Shown here: in pieces, positions 28,765 to 36,161 of the stretch
Layout: each line of letters starts with the position of its first letter
Position numbering within the stretch: position 1 is the stretch's first letter
Source of the DNA: TMP-24 sp041397305
Lineage (GTDB): Bacteria; Pseudomonadota; Alphaproteobacteria; Rhodobacterales; Rhodobacteraceae
Direction: 5' to 3'
Length of the DNA stretch: 64,000 nt
Assembly: GCA_041397305.1 (NCBI GenBank)
Contig: JAWKWX010000003.1
Span: 186,001-250,000, forward strand
Translations under genes and position numbers: made by a program
Notes under the pieces: model-generated
What the model was told of the DNA's origin: nothing
Seen by the model: only the letters and a program-made list of their open reading frames with translations
Databases searched by the model: none

Positions 28765-29820
28765 ATGGCGCTGCGCCTCACCTCGCTGACCCAGCTTCAC
28801 GCAGAAGGGTTCGATACGGTGATCGACGTGCGCGCGCCCGCCGAATATGCCGAGGATCACCTGCCCGGCGCCATCAGCCTGCCGGTGCTCGACGATGCCG
28901 AACGCGCCCGCGTCGGCACGATCTACAAGCAGGAAAGCCCGTTCCGCGCCCGAAAGGTCGGCGCGGCACTGGTGGCGCGCAATGCCGCCCGCCATATCGA
29001 GGGGCCGCTCGCCGACATGCCCGGCGGCTGGCGGCCGCTCGTCTATTGCTGGCGGGGCGGACAGCGGTCCAATTCCTTCGCCTCGATCCTTCAACAGATC
29101 GGCTGGAGGGTCGAGGTGCTGGAGGGCGGCTACAAGGCCTGGCGGTCGCTGGTGATCGCCGAACTGCAGGACCGTCCCTTCGCGGCCCCCTTGTGGGTGC
29201 TCGACGGCAATACCGGCACCGCCAAGACCGAGGTGCTGGCCCGGCTGGCCACGCTTGGCGTCCAGACCATCGACCTCGAAGCGCTCGCCAACCATCGCGG
29301 CTCGCTCTTCGGCCATCGCGCGGGCGGCCAGCCCGGCCAGAAGGCCTTCGACAGCCATCTGGCAATGGAGATCGCACGGATCGACCCGGCGCGACCGGTG
29401 GTGGTGGAGGCGGAAAGCTCGCGGATCGGCGATCTGAACCTGCCGAAGCAACTGTGGAAAGCCATGTGCGCCGCCCCCCGCATCCGTATCGCCGCACCGC
29501 TTGAGGCCCGCGCCGCCTACCTGACCCGCGCCTATGCCGACCTGACGGCAGACCCTGCGCGGCTGTCGCGGGTGGTCGAAAGCCTGCGCCCGGTCCAGTC
29601 CGCCGAACGGATCGAGGACTGGCTGAAACTGGCCGGAACCGGGGATTTCCGGGCCCTGGCAGCGGGTCTGATGCGCGACCATTACGACCGGCGCTATGAA
29701 AAGCACCGGGCCCGGTTCGGCCGCGACGAGGACCGCGAGATCACCACCGACCGGCTGGACGAGCCAGCCATCGGCATGATCGCGCAGCAGATCGCAAGCC
29801 ACCTGGCGACCAAAGTCTAG
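28765..29820 (+). CDS. selU: tRNA 2-selenouridine synthase
   Basis: SelU (MnmH) converts 2-thiouridine at the wobble position of some tRNAs to 2-selenouridine via a geranylated intermediate. It has 351 residues. The rhodanese domain (VIDVRAPAEYAEDHLPGAI) carries the catalytic Cys in VYCWRGGQRSNSFASIL. A P-loop follows in LDGNTGTAKTEVLARL, then HRGSLFGHRAGGQPGQKAFD. It is the last housekeeping gene before the Rhs island, and the break in base composition begins about 500 bases later. Use of selenophosphate implies a selD elsewhere. Confidence 0.93.
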   Translation: MALRLTSLTQLHAEGFDTVIDVRAPAEYAEDHLPGAISLPVLDDAERARVGTIYKQESPFRARKVGAALVARNAARHIEGPLADMPGGWRPLVYCWRGGQRSNSFASILQQIGWRVEVLEGGYKAWRSLVIAELQDRPFAAPLWVLDGNTGTAKTEVLARLATLGVQTIDLEALANHRGSLFGHRAGGQPGQKAFDSHLAMEIARIDPARPVVVEAESSRIGDLNLPKQLWKAMCAAPRIRIAAPLEARAAYLTRAYADLTADPARLSRVVESLRPVQSAERIEDWLKLAGTGDFRALAAGLMRDHYDRRYEKHRARFGRDEDREITTDRLDEPAIGMIAQQIASHLATKV

Positions 29821-29869
29821 CCCTGCCCGGAGGCGTCCCGCATCCGTCCCGCCGCCGTCCCGACAACGT

Positions 29870-31018
29870 ATGGCATCCGTCCCGACAGGCCAGCGACGGG
29901 AAACGGAGTTCATTGACCAATCCCGCCCAGGGTCCGACCCCGCCAAAGCACGCCCTGCGCCCCACGCGCTGGCCCCCCTGCCCTTGCTGCACCACGACGC
30001 CCTCGGCTCCGTCCGCGCCGTCACCAACGCGCCGGGGCTGAAATCCGAGACGGCGCAGTACCGCCCCTATGGCGAGCAGAGCGAGGGCGTCTGGACCGCG
30101 CTTCTCAATGAGAGCAAGGGCTATATCGGCGAACGCTACGACGCCGACGCAGGCCTCCAGTACCTCAACGCCAGATACTACGACCCACGGCTCGGGATGT
30201 TCGTCCAGCCGGACTGGTGGGAGGTCAAGCAGGAGGGCGTCGGGACGAACAGGTATGCCTACAGCTTCAACGATCCGGTCAATGGACGCGATCCGAGCGG
30301 GCATAGCGTGACCAGCTCGCCGAGACCACCCAAGCGACCTGACAATCTGATGGATAGGTATAATGACAAACCAGACAGTCTATGGGACAAGTTTGTTAAG
30401 TCGCTTGGGGGCGATCCTGGACTGCTCGGAGAGTGGAATAGGCTCGGTGGCGCCTCATCCGGTATGAAATGGACCGACTTCAAGGCGATAGCATCTTTGG
30501 GCGGTTATAGCGATAGCGGCACCCAGATCGATGCGCGTTTGGCTGTTATAAGTGGCGTCATTACACTCACAAATATTCAATCAGTAATGGGAGATTTGCG
30601 CTTCATCTCGCCAGGAACGGGTCTAGTTGATTTTCTGAACGCAAACGGATTTCCAAATCTAGCGATAGTGCATTTGAGCGCTCTGGCTTGGGAATATGCA
30701 TCCACTAAGCATGCTTGGTACGCGATGTCTCCCCCAAGAAACTCCCGTTTCTTTTCAAACTACAACGCAGAAGCATTCAAGCAGTTGGTAGATAGTGCGT
30801 TGGACGGATCAGGAGTATCGCCCGGAGGCTATAGCATCGTGTACGATCGTGTGGTACAGGTCGGCGTGGCCGTTAAGTTCTTGCGTGGACCAATAGGGCT
30901 CACGGGGAGCTTCGGGGGCAGGTTGCCGTTTGGAACAGATACTGCGAGGTTTGATATCGTAATTGACCCCAGCGGACGCTTCGGCTCCATTGTCAACGGA
31001 TACCCCGCAGTGCCATGA
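29870..31018 (+). CDS. Orphan Rhs 3'-end cassette 1: core end plus unknown C-terminal toxin domain
   Basis: The frame has 382 codons. Residues about 40-145 are the end of an Rhs/YD-repeat core: LGSVRAVTNAPG, YRPYGEQSEGVWTALLNE, LQYLNARYYDPRLGMFVQP and YAYSFNDPVNGRDPSGH. The following 237 residues are an unrelated tip of lower GC (SLWDKFVKSLGGD to FDIVIDPSGRFGSIVNGYP) that I cannot assign to a toxin family. The first 39 residues are not Rhs and look like chance coding. No full Rhs, VgrG or PAAR gene is present, so this is an orphan module. Its stop overlaps the start of the immunity-gene candidate (ATGA), as expected of a toxin-immunity pair. Confidence 0.8.
   Translation: MASVPTGQRRETEFIDQSRPGSDPAKARPAPHALAPLPLLHHDALGSVRAVTNAPGLKSETAQYRPYGEQSEGVWTALLNESKGYIGERYDADAGLQYLNARYYDPRLGMFVQPDWWEVKQEGVGTNRYAYSFNDPVNGRDPSGHSVTSSPRPPKRPDNLMDRYNDKPDSLWDKFVKSLGGDPGLLGEWNRLGGASSGMKWTDFKAIASLGGYSDSGTQIDARLAVISGVITLTNIQSVMGDLRFISPGTGLVDFLNANGFPNLAIVHLSALAWEYASTKHAWYAMSPPRNSRFFSNYNAEAFKQLVDSALDGSGVSPGGYSIVYDRVVQVGVAVKFLRGPIGLTGSFGGRLPFGTDTARFDIVIDPSGRFGSIVNGYPAVP
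29986..30304 (+). repeat. Rhs core repeat, copy 1
   Basis: This stretch is nearly identical in sequence to 31500-31829 and 33160-33488. It encodes the last part of the Rhs barrel up to the GH after FNDPVNGRDP. It lacks the first codons (RLYNGNPVSVLSV) found in copies 2 and 3. Confidence 0.85.
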
Positions 31019-31440
31019 TTACGTTCGAGTTTAAATTATCCCCTCCGCGACTTGATGATCTCTCGGGTAGGGATCGTATGGCGCGAAGTCGCACGCGGCC
31101 AGAAAGCGAATGGCGACCAGAAGTTCTTCCTCAAGCTGCCTGTAAGCTAGTAGTAGGGTCCGAAGTTTTTCTTTTCGATCTATTCGAAGCCAGATCGTAT
31201 CTTGGCGCATTTAGGGTAGCGATTGAGTCGGTGTTGTCCGGAGTATCCGAACATTGCAGTATCGATATACCTGATCATGATATTGACCTACGTTTTGAAG
31301 CCACCTCCTCAGGGTTGTTTAGAATATTTCTCTCACGAAGCCATGAAGAGTACTGCGCTGACACAGTTGAACTGGAAAGTCTGAAGTCATTGGTATCGCA
31401 GATTGAATGCCACGAGCGAACGGTCGATAGGTCTCTCTGA
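31015..31440 (+). CDS. Candidate immunity protein for Rhs cassette 1
   Basis: This is a 141-residue soluble acidic protein, starting MITFEFKLSPPRLDDLSGRD and ending CHERTVDRSL. The ATG overlaps the stop of the cassette 1 toxin. I recognise no immunity family by sequence. Position, size, lower GC and the overlap are the evidence that it neutralises the adjacent tip. There is no signal or membrane segment, which fits a cytoplasm-acting toxin. Confidence 0.6.
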   Translation: MITFEFKLSPPRLDDLSGRDRMARSRTRPESEWRPEVLPQAACKLVVGSEVFLFDLFEARSYLGAFRVAIESVLSGVSEHCSIDIPDHDIDLRFEATSSGLFRIFLSRSHEEYCADTVELESLKSLVSQIECHERTVDRSL

Positions 31441-31457
31441 TCCTGCCGACGCCCGGC

Positions 31458-32480
31458 GTGCGGACAGTGCAGCGCCTCCATAACGGCAACCCGGTCTCGG
31501 TCCTCTCGGTCCTGCACTACGACGGCCTGGGCTCCGTCCGCGCCGTCACCAACGCGCCGGGGTTGAAATCCGAGACTTCCTCCTACCACCCCTATGGCGA
31601 GCAGAGCGAGGGCGTCTGGACCGCGCTCCTCAACGAGACCAAAGGCTATATCGGCGAACGCTACGACGCCGACGCAGGCCTCCAGTACCTCAACGCCAGA
31701 TACTACGACCCACGGCTCGGGATGTTCGTCCAGCCCGACTGGTGGGAGGTGACGATCCCGGGGGTCGGGACGAACAGGTACAGCTACAGCTTCAATGATC
31801 CGGTCAATGGGCGGGATCCGACGGGGCACGAGTGCGGCGGTATCAACATGTTCGGCGGTTTTTGCGACAGAGCATTTGTATACTATGATCTTCAGATCGA
31901 GCTTTCCGCTAGAACGAACTTCTTTGGCGCTGCGAGTCTCACCTCACGAATGTTGGCCAATATTGACGAGATCGAGCTTTCATTTATGTCTGTCAGTGGA
32001 GAAACGCGAGGCTTTTTAAGAACGGTTGGCGCTGCGTTGGAACCGTTGAACATGAAGATGACATCAGCAGTGCGATCCGGACTCCTTTCTGGGTCAAATT
32101 TAGATTACCGATTGGTTCACATGGAGCAATCTGCTGTCCAGCAGCAATTGGAGAAACTAAAGAATACAAAGCCGCAGGTGTATGAGCGAGTGTTAAGAGA
32201 GATCAATGGACTGCTTAATGCAAAGGACGGGTTCTCTCGTTGGGCGGGTGGCCTTCTCGGCGCAGACGGTGACTACCAAGACGTTCTGGACAGAGTCAGA
32301 GAGAAGCTTGGCCATGATATTGACTTTGAGAGCCAAAAGGACAGAGAAGCCATTGGCAGGGAGCTTGTTGACGAGTTGGAGCGTATCAAGAAAGGGAGGC
32401 CAGAGGGATGGTCTGGATGTGACGCTGCGGGTTGCAGTTGGAACGACAAGTCCAAAACTGAGTCGGAGGTCAAACCGTAA
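31458..32480 (+). CDS. Orphan Rhs 3'-end cassette 2: core end plus unknown C-terminal toxin domain
   Basis: The frame has 340 codons from a GTG. Residues about 5-124 are the Rhs core end (LHNGNPVSVLSVLHYDGLGSV to YSYSFNDPVNGRDPTGHE). The remaining 216 residues form a different, mostly helical tip (LANIDEIELSFMSVSGETRG, VQQQLEKLKNTKPQVYERVL, DVLDRVREKLGHDIDFESQ). It ends in a Cys-containing tail (WSGCDAAGCSWND) and matches no toxin family I know. The next gene, a four-helix membrane protein, starts directly after its TAA. It begins 18 bases after the cassette 1 immunity candidate. Confidence 0.8.
   Translation: MRTVQRLHNGNPVSVLSVLHYDGLGSVRAVTNAPGLKSETSSYHPYGEQSEGVWTALLNETKGYIGERYDADAGLQYLNARYYDPRLGMFVQPDWWEVTIPGVGTNRYSYSFNDPVNGRDPTGHECGGINMFGGFCDRAFVYYDLQIELSARTNFFGAASLTSRMLANIDEIELSFMSVSGETRGFLRTVGAALEPLNMKMTSAVRSGLLSGSNLDYRLVHMEQSAVQQQLEKLKNTKPQVYERVLREINGLLNAKDGFSRWAGGLLGADGDYQDVLDRVREKLGHDIDFESQKDREAIGRELVDELERIKKGRPEGWSGCDAAGCSWNDKSKTESEVKP
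31468..31829 (+). repeat. Rhs core repeat, copy 2
   Basis: This is the second copy of the Rhs core end, about 360 bases. It shares the stretch CATAACGGCAACCCGGTC with copy 3 and the later 320 bases with copy 1, including AACGCCAGATACTACGACCC. Confidence 0.85.
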
Positions 32481-32879
32481 ATGCCGAGATTTAGAAGGGT
32501 CCTTGCAACGTGGCTGCTCGAGAGGATACTAGAAGTAACTTTTTCGACACTGCTAGTTTTCTACCTTATTCGACCGGCGAAAGGGGTTGGAAGCGGCTCA
32601 ATTATCGAAGAGCTTGGGCGAACAACCGCGGCCCCATTGTTCTACTACGCCTTCACAGGTTATGGTTTGTCATGTATTTTATTTGGCCTACTATTTCGCT
32701 CCTTCTCTCATAAAGTTCATCCACCGCTGATGGCTGCAACCTATGCTGTACACGCTATGATATTTTTGTTTTTTTTCGGACGGGGCGCCCCTTCTGAAAT
32801 TTTTGTTACTTTGGGACTCGGCATAGTAATTGTTTGGGTTAGTAATTTCATTGGGTCATACGTCATCACCGACAGATAA
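32481..32879 (+). CDS. Candidate membrane immunity protein for Rhs cassette 2
   Basis: This is a 132-residue protein with four predicted membrane helices: about residues 13-30, 52-72, 82-100 and 107-128 (IFVTLGLGIVIVWVSNFIGS). It follows the cassette 2 toxin with no gap. A polytopic immunity protein usually pairs with a toxin that forms pores or acts at the inner membrane or in the periplasm. That is an inference from comparable systems. The low GC contrasts strongly with the chromosome. IS-like DNA begins three bases after its stop. Confidence 0.6.
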   Translation: MPRFRRVLATWLLERILEVTFSTLLVFYLIRPAKGVGSGSIIEELGRTTAAPLFYYAFTGYGLSCILFGLLFRSFSHKVHPPLMAATYAVHAMIFLFFFGRGAPSEIFVTLGLGIVIVWVSNFIGSYVITDR

Positions 32880-32881
32880 TG

Positions 32882-33046
32882 TGGCCGGGGGCCCTGTCAT
32901 GTGTGGACGGCGCCCTGTCAGAGGAATCACCCCTTGAACTGGGGCAGACCGCCGGGCATCGTCCTTCCATGCCAAAACGCTCGCCCTTCCGCTATTTCAA
33001 GACGTCACCCGAGGTCATCCGCCCGGCGGTGATGATCGTCATCTGA
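32882..33046 (+). mobile_element. Remnant of an IS6-family element (end plus transposase N-terminus)
   Basis: An IS end-like sequence (GCCCTGTCAGAGGAATCACC from about 32913) precedes an ATG at 32969. The next 25 codons read MPKRSPFRYFKTSPEVIRPA, VMIVI, stop. The start matches the N terminus of IS6/IS26-type transposases of this bacterial group. The rest of the transposase is missing. About 94 bases (32911-33003) recur in degraded form at 34591-34684. Confidence 0.7.
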
Positions 33047-33125
33047 GTCCCACCCCCGCCCTGCGGGCGGGCCGGGACAGCGGTCAGAGCGATGTCGCTT
33101 TATCCCGCCCCGGCCGGCACGCATC

Positions 33126-34229
33126 GTGCGGCGGCTCTATAACGGCAACCCGGTCTCGGTCCTGTCGGTCCTGCATTACGATGGCCTGGGGTCCGTCCGC
33201 GCCGTCACCAACGCGCCGGGGCTGAAGTCCGAGACGGCGCAGTACCGCCCCTATGGCGAACCAAGCGAGGGCGTCTGGACCGCGCTCCTCAACGAGAGCA
33301 AAGGCTATATCGGCGAACGCCATGACGCCGACGCAGGCCTCCAATACCTCAACGCCAGATACTACGACCCACGGCTCGGCATGTTCGTCCAGCCGGATTG
33401 GTGGGAGGTCACGCAGACGGGGGTCGGGACCAACCGCTACGCCTACAGCTTCAACGATCCGATCAATGGGAAGGATCCGACGGGGCATGATGCAGTGGGA
33501 TACGAGGGCCACTACGGTACCTTTCCCACACTCCCAGAGAACACGTGGACAGAAAATCGGTTCCTGAGAGGGCTCGACAACACCTTACGCGCAATTCTCA
33601 ACACACCGTCGTCGGCAGGTAACGTCGTTGCGGACGGACTTTATGGTCTTGGTGAAGCACTAGCCCCATACGATGGCGCTTTAGTAAACGCTGCGATGAC
33701 GACGCCGACCGCAGCAGACGACATCGGCGCGGCGATGATTGGCAAGTATGCGCGCTTCTCCGCGGCGGTCGCTGAACGCGCTGCGCTGTCGAAAACCTCT
33801 ATCAACCCCAACAAGCTCCGCTTTAGTCAGGTATCAGCGGGTGGTGGTGGGCGAGACGTCGCAGGCATGCGACAGGCGATGAGCGGAGGAAACTGGATCG
33901 GTGGACCGATTGACGTCGTCAGAACACAGAATGGTTCTCTGGTCGCGATTGATAACACCCGCTTAGCGCTTGCGCAGGAGCTCGGGTTCCGCAAAGTGCC
34001 AGTGCGAGTGCATGCGATGTCCGAAGCGCTCCCAGAGGGAATGCTATCCAATGAGCGATTTGGAAAAACGGCGCGGACTTGGGGCGATGCGCTGCAGGAC
34101 CGTACATCGGGAAACCATTTGGGTATTGATGGCACTACAGCAAGGCCAACAATGCCAGGCGGTTCAACTACCACCGGAGGTTCCGGAGGCGGTTTTCGCG
34201 ATTGGTTAAAGAAAACATTTGGGATATAG
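33126..34229 (+). CDS. Orphan Rhs 3'-end cassette 3: core end plus ParB-like nuclease toxin domain
   Basis: The frame has 367 codons from a GTG. Residues about 2-121 are the Rhs core end (RLYNGNPVSVLSVLHYDGLG to FNDPINGKDPTGHD). The tip has a variable helical linker, then from about residue 229 NPNKLRFSQVSAGGGGRDVA, GGPIDVVRTQNGSLVAIDNT, RLALAQELGFRKVPVRVH and LSNERFGKTARTWGDALQDR. This order (RFSQ, PIDVV, G.L..IDNTR, V.VH, TWG.A) matches the ParB-like nuclease toxins seen at other Rhs and CDI tips. A Gly-rich tail closes the protein. The immunity candidate follows after ten bases. Confidence 0.8.
   Translation: MRRLYNGNPVSVLSVLHYDGLGSVRAVTNAPGLKSETAQYRPYGEPSEGVWTALLNESKGYIGERHDADAGLQYLNARYYDPRLGMFVQPDWWEVTQTGVGTNRYAYSFNDPINGKDPTGHDAVGYEGHYGTFPTLPENTWTENRFLRGLDNTLRAILNTPSSAGNVVADGLYGLGEALAPYDGALVNAAMTTPTAADDIGAAMIGKYARFSAAVAERAALSKTSINPNKLRFSQVSAGGGGRDVAGMRQAMSGGNWIGGPIDVVRTQNGSLVAIDNTRLALAQELGFRKVPVRVHAMSEALPEGMLSNERFGKTARTWGDALQDRTSGNHLGIDGTTARPTMPGGSTTTGGSGGGFRDWLKKTFGI
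33127..33488 (+). repeat. Rhs core repeat, copy 3
   Basis: This is the third copy of the Rhs core end, collinear with copy 2 from the codons for LYNGNPV onward. A few silent and replacement changes (for example YGEPSEG for YGEQSEG, ERHDADAG for ERYDADAG) show it is not a recent exact duplicate. Confidence 0.85.
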
Positions 34230-34239
34230 GGAAGCGGCC

Positions 34240-34617
34240 ATGGCACTCAAACAGCAATTCATAATAGACTATCTGGTTGAGCAAGGTGTCGATGTTCCTA
34301 ATTCTTTCTTTGATGCTGATGTCGTCGAAAAGATTGAGAGAAAGGGGTTTGAGCTTCGGGGAGAAGCAAATTTCTTACGATCTATTCAGCTGACAAATGC
34401 ACACTACAAGAACCGCGTTGTCGCACCTATCGCGAACTGCAAAGCTAACGATGACGTCATCGCCTTTTTGATTTCACCGCGGGAACTTGGGCAAATCGTT
34501 GTTTACCACGGCTTCACGGAGCCGGGCTATGAAAGGCCGGTTTATTATCAAACGTTTACCGATTGGCTTGACGATGAAAGTAGTGCCGGGGGCACTGTCA
34601 GAGGAACCACCCCTTGA
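34240..34617 (+). CDS. Candidate immunity protein for Rhs cassette 3, C terminus replaced by IS end
   Basis: The product has about 125 residues, starting MALKQQFIIDYLVEQGVDVP, acidic and soluble. I do not recognise the family; size and position after the ParB-like toxin suggest immunity. The last residues, GGTVRGTTP, are encoded by an IS-end sequence (GGCACTGTCAGAGGAACCAC) that also occurs at 32911-32930. The natural C terminus has therefore probably been lost or replaced. The last native-looking part is YYQTFTDWLDDES. Whether it still protects is unclear. Confidence 0.6.
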   Translation: MALKQQFIIDYLVEQGVDVPNSFFDADVVEKIERKGFELRGEANFLRSIQLTNAHYKNRVVAPIANCKANDDVIAFLISPRELGQIVVYHGFTEPGYERPVYYQTFTDWLDDESSAGGTVRGTTP

Positions 34618-34684
34618 GCCAAGTCAGCCTGCTAGCTAGCGTCAGGCCGTGCCGAAAGGCTCGCCCTTCTGCTAGTTCAAGACT
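34591..34684 (+). mobile_element. Degraded second remnant of the same IS6-family element
   Basis: GGCACTGTCAGAGGAACCAC followed by CCCTTGA aligns with 32911-32937. After the same 31-base spacing comes a frame reading VPKGSPFC-stop-FKT, a decayed copy of the transposase start MPKRSPFRYFKT with an in-frame TAG. Together with the copy at 32911-33003 it forms direct repeats around cassette 3. Confidence 0.65.
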
Positions 34685-35308
34685 CGGCCGCCCCTCCCGA
34701 CCTCAACCCTGACCGGCCCCACGGGCCGCACGCCGATCAGGCCGAGCGCCGTGGCCGCGGGGCGGAGGGTGGCGGGGCCAGGGGGAAATCTCCGGCCCGT
34801 TCAGCGCCCCCGGCGCCCCCGACTGGGTCAGCACCGCCCCGAGCCCCCGCCGCGTGTCCCGGTCCGCGCCCAGCCGTGCGAGACTGCTTGCCAGCGTCGG
34901 AAACCGCTCCCCCGGCGGCAGGGCGCCGATGACCTCGGCCCGGCGCCCCGCCACCCTCGCGCCGCCGGGCAGGGCGGCCAGAAGCGCGGGCGGCGCAAAA
35001 TAAAGATCGGCGAGCCCGGCGCTGTCATTGAGGCGAAGCGTGAAGGTCACCGGCCCCTCCACCATCTCGACCGGCGTGCCGTCAAGCGGCAGGGCACCGC
35101 CGCCGGTCAGCGCCTCTGCCAGCAGGGGCCGCAGCCGTTCGCGGACGGCGCGTTCGGCCAAAGCCTCGACCTCGGCCCGTTCGAGCCGGGCGAAGGTCGC
35201 GCGCCCGGCCTGCGCGCGGGCCTGCGCGGCGGCGGCGACCGTGGCGATGATCAGCAAGCCATGGGGTGCGGAGTTCCACGCCGACACTCCTCCTGGGACA
35301 TTCGGCAC
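34668..35308 (-). pseudogene. GspK-like type II secretion minor pseudopilin fragment
   Basis: The minus-strand product contains GLLIIATVAAAAQARAQAGR, EVEALAERAVRERLRPLL and LNDSAGLADLYFAPPALLAA, then LPGGARVAGRRAEVI. The last parts resemble the D-x-x-G-x-x-D-L-x-x-A-P-P-x-L-L region of GspK-type pseudopilins. A one-base indel near 34790 is needed to continue as PATLRPAATALGLIGVRPVG, PVRVEVGRGG. The frame then runs straight into the IS remnant and stops near 34668. The N-terminal prepilin signal is short or missing. No other type II secretion gene is nearby, so this is a stranded, probably dead gene at the island edge. Confidence 0.5.
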
Positions 35309-35359
35309 CCTGACCCGCGCGTTCCGAACGGACCTACCGGCCCAGCGGTTCGCGCCTCC

Positions 35360-36124
35360 TCACACCAGAAACCCGCCGTCGCTGTCATCGCCCGCCTCGT
35401 CGATCAGCCGGTCGAAATCGGGCACGATGATGCGGCGCTTGCCTTCCAGCTCGATCACCCCGTCGCGCTTCAGGGCCGACATCTGGCGGCTGACGGTTTC
35501 AAGCGTGAGGCCGAGGTAATCGGCCATCGCCTCGCGCGTCAGGGCCAGGTCGAAGACCATCCTGCCCTGGCTGGGGCGCAGGTTCAGCGAGGCCTCGCGC
35601 CGCGCGATGATGGCGAGGAGCGAGGCGATCTTTTCCCGGGCGGTCTTGCGGCCCAGAAGCAACATCCATTCCCGCGCGGCATCGAGCTCATCAAGCGTCA
35701 TTTCGAGAAGCCGCTGACTGACATGGGGGATGGTGCCCAGAAGCACCTCGAACTGTTTCTTGCGGAAGCAGCACATCATCAGGTCGGTGGTGGCGATCAC
35801 GTTGTAGGGCGCGATGTCGCGACCCGGGCGTCCCACGAAATCCGACGGCAGGAGGAGACCCACCATCTGCGTCCGCCCATCCTCCATCGTCTGGGTCAGC
35901 GTGGCGACGCCTGTGACGACCGAGGCGACGAAATCCATCCGGTCACCCGCCCAGACCACGGTCTGGCCCGCCTCGTATGTGCGGTAATATTTGATCTCGT
36001 CAAGGCGCGCCAACTCGTCGGGCTCGCAGCGCGCGCAGACGGCCCGGTGGCGGATCTGGCAGGCGCCGCAGCTGCGACCGTTCTTCGGAAGGTCGGTGGC
36101 GAGGATCGTGGAATTGATTTGCAT
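35360..36124 (-). CDS. fnrL: FnrL, oxygen-sensing Fe-S Crp/Fnr regulator
   Basis: This is a global anaerobic regulator that binds DNA as a [4Fe-4S] dimer. The N-terminal cluster has CGACQIRHRAVCARC; with the effector-domain Cys region (MMCCF) this matches Rhodobacter FnrL. The cyclic-nucleotide-like fold includes GLLLPSDFVGRPGRD, the dimer helix is RLLEMTLDELDAAREWMLLLG and the DNA-recognition helix is ADYLGLTLETVSRQMSALK, with E-x-x-S-R as in FNR. The start MQINSTI at 36124 is preferred; an ATG at 36163 is also in frame. It is divergent from hemN with an FNR box in between, so both are likely under its control. Confidence 0.93.
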   Translation of the reverse strand: MQINSTILATDLPKNGRSCGACQIRHRAVCARCEPDELARLDEIKYYRTYEAGQTVVWAGDRMDFVASVVTGVATLTQTMEDGRTQMVGLLLPSDFVGRPGRDIAPYNVIATTDLMMCCFRKKQFEVLLGTIPHVSQRLLEMTLDELDAAREWMLLLGRKTAREKIASLLAIIARREASLNLRPSQGRMVFDLALTREAMADYLGLTLETVSRQMSALKRDGVIELEGKRRIIVPDFDRLIDEAGDDSDGGFLV

Positions 36125-36127
36125 CAA
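36114..36127. promoter_or_regulatory. Perfect FNR box between fnrL and hemN
   Basis: TTGATTTGCATCAA is an exact TTGAT-N4-ATCAA match. It covers the fnrL start codon (36122-36124), which suggests autorepression. Its centre lies 41.5 bases upstream of the hemN ATG, the class II activation distance to a transcription start at the ATG itself. Confidence 0.9.
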
Positions 36128-36161
36128 GGAGCCTGTGTCTGCGCCCGCCCAAACTAGGGCC

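Noticed and set aside
29821..29884. Short repeats of CGTCCCG and GCATCCGTCCCG after selU as a CRISPR or iteron array
   Set aside because: The units are short, irregular and without spacers of constant length. It is more likely junk at the island junction.
29870..34617. Prophage or integrative element
   Set aside because: No integrase, structural phage gene, relaxase or flanking attachment repeats were seen. Only IS remnants and Rhs cassettes are present.
34751..36157. A 468-codon plus-strand frame opposite the GspK-like gene and fnrL
   Set aside because: fnrL on the other strand is unmistakable, and this frame has no recognisable domain.
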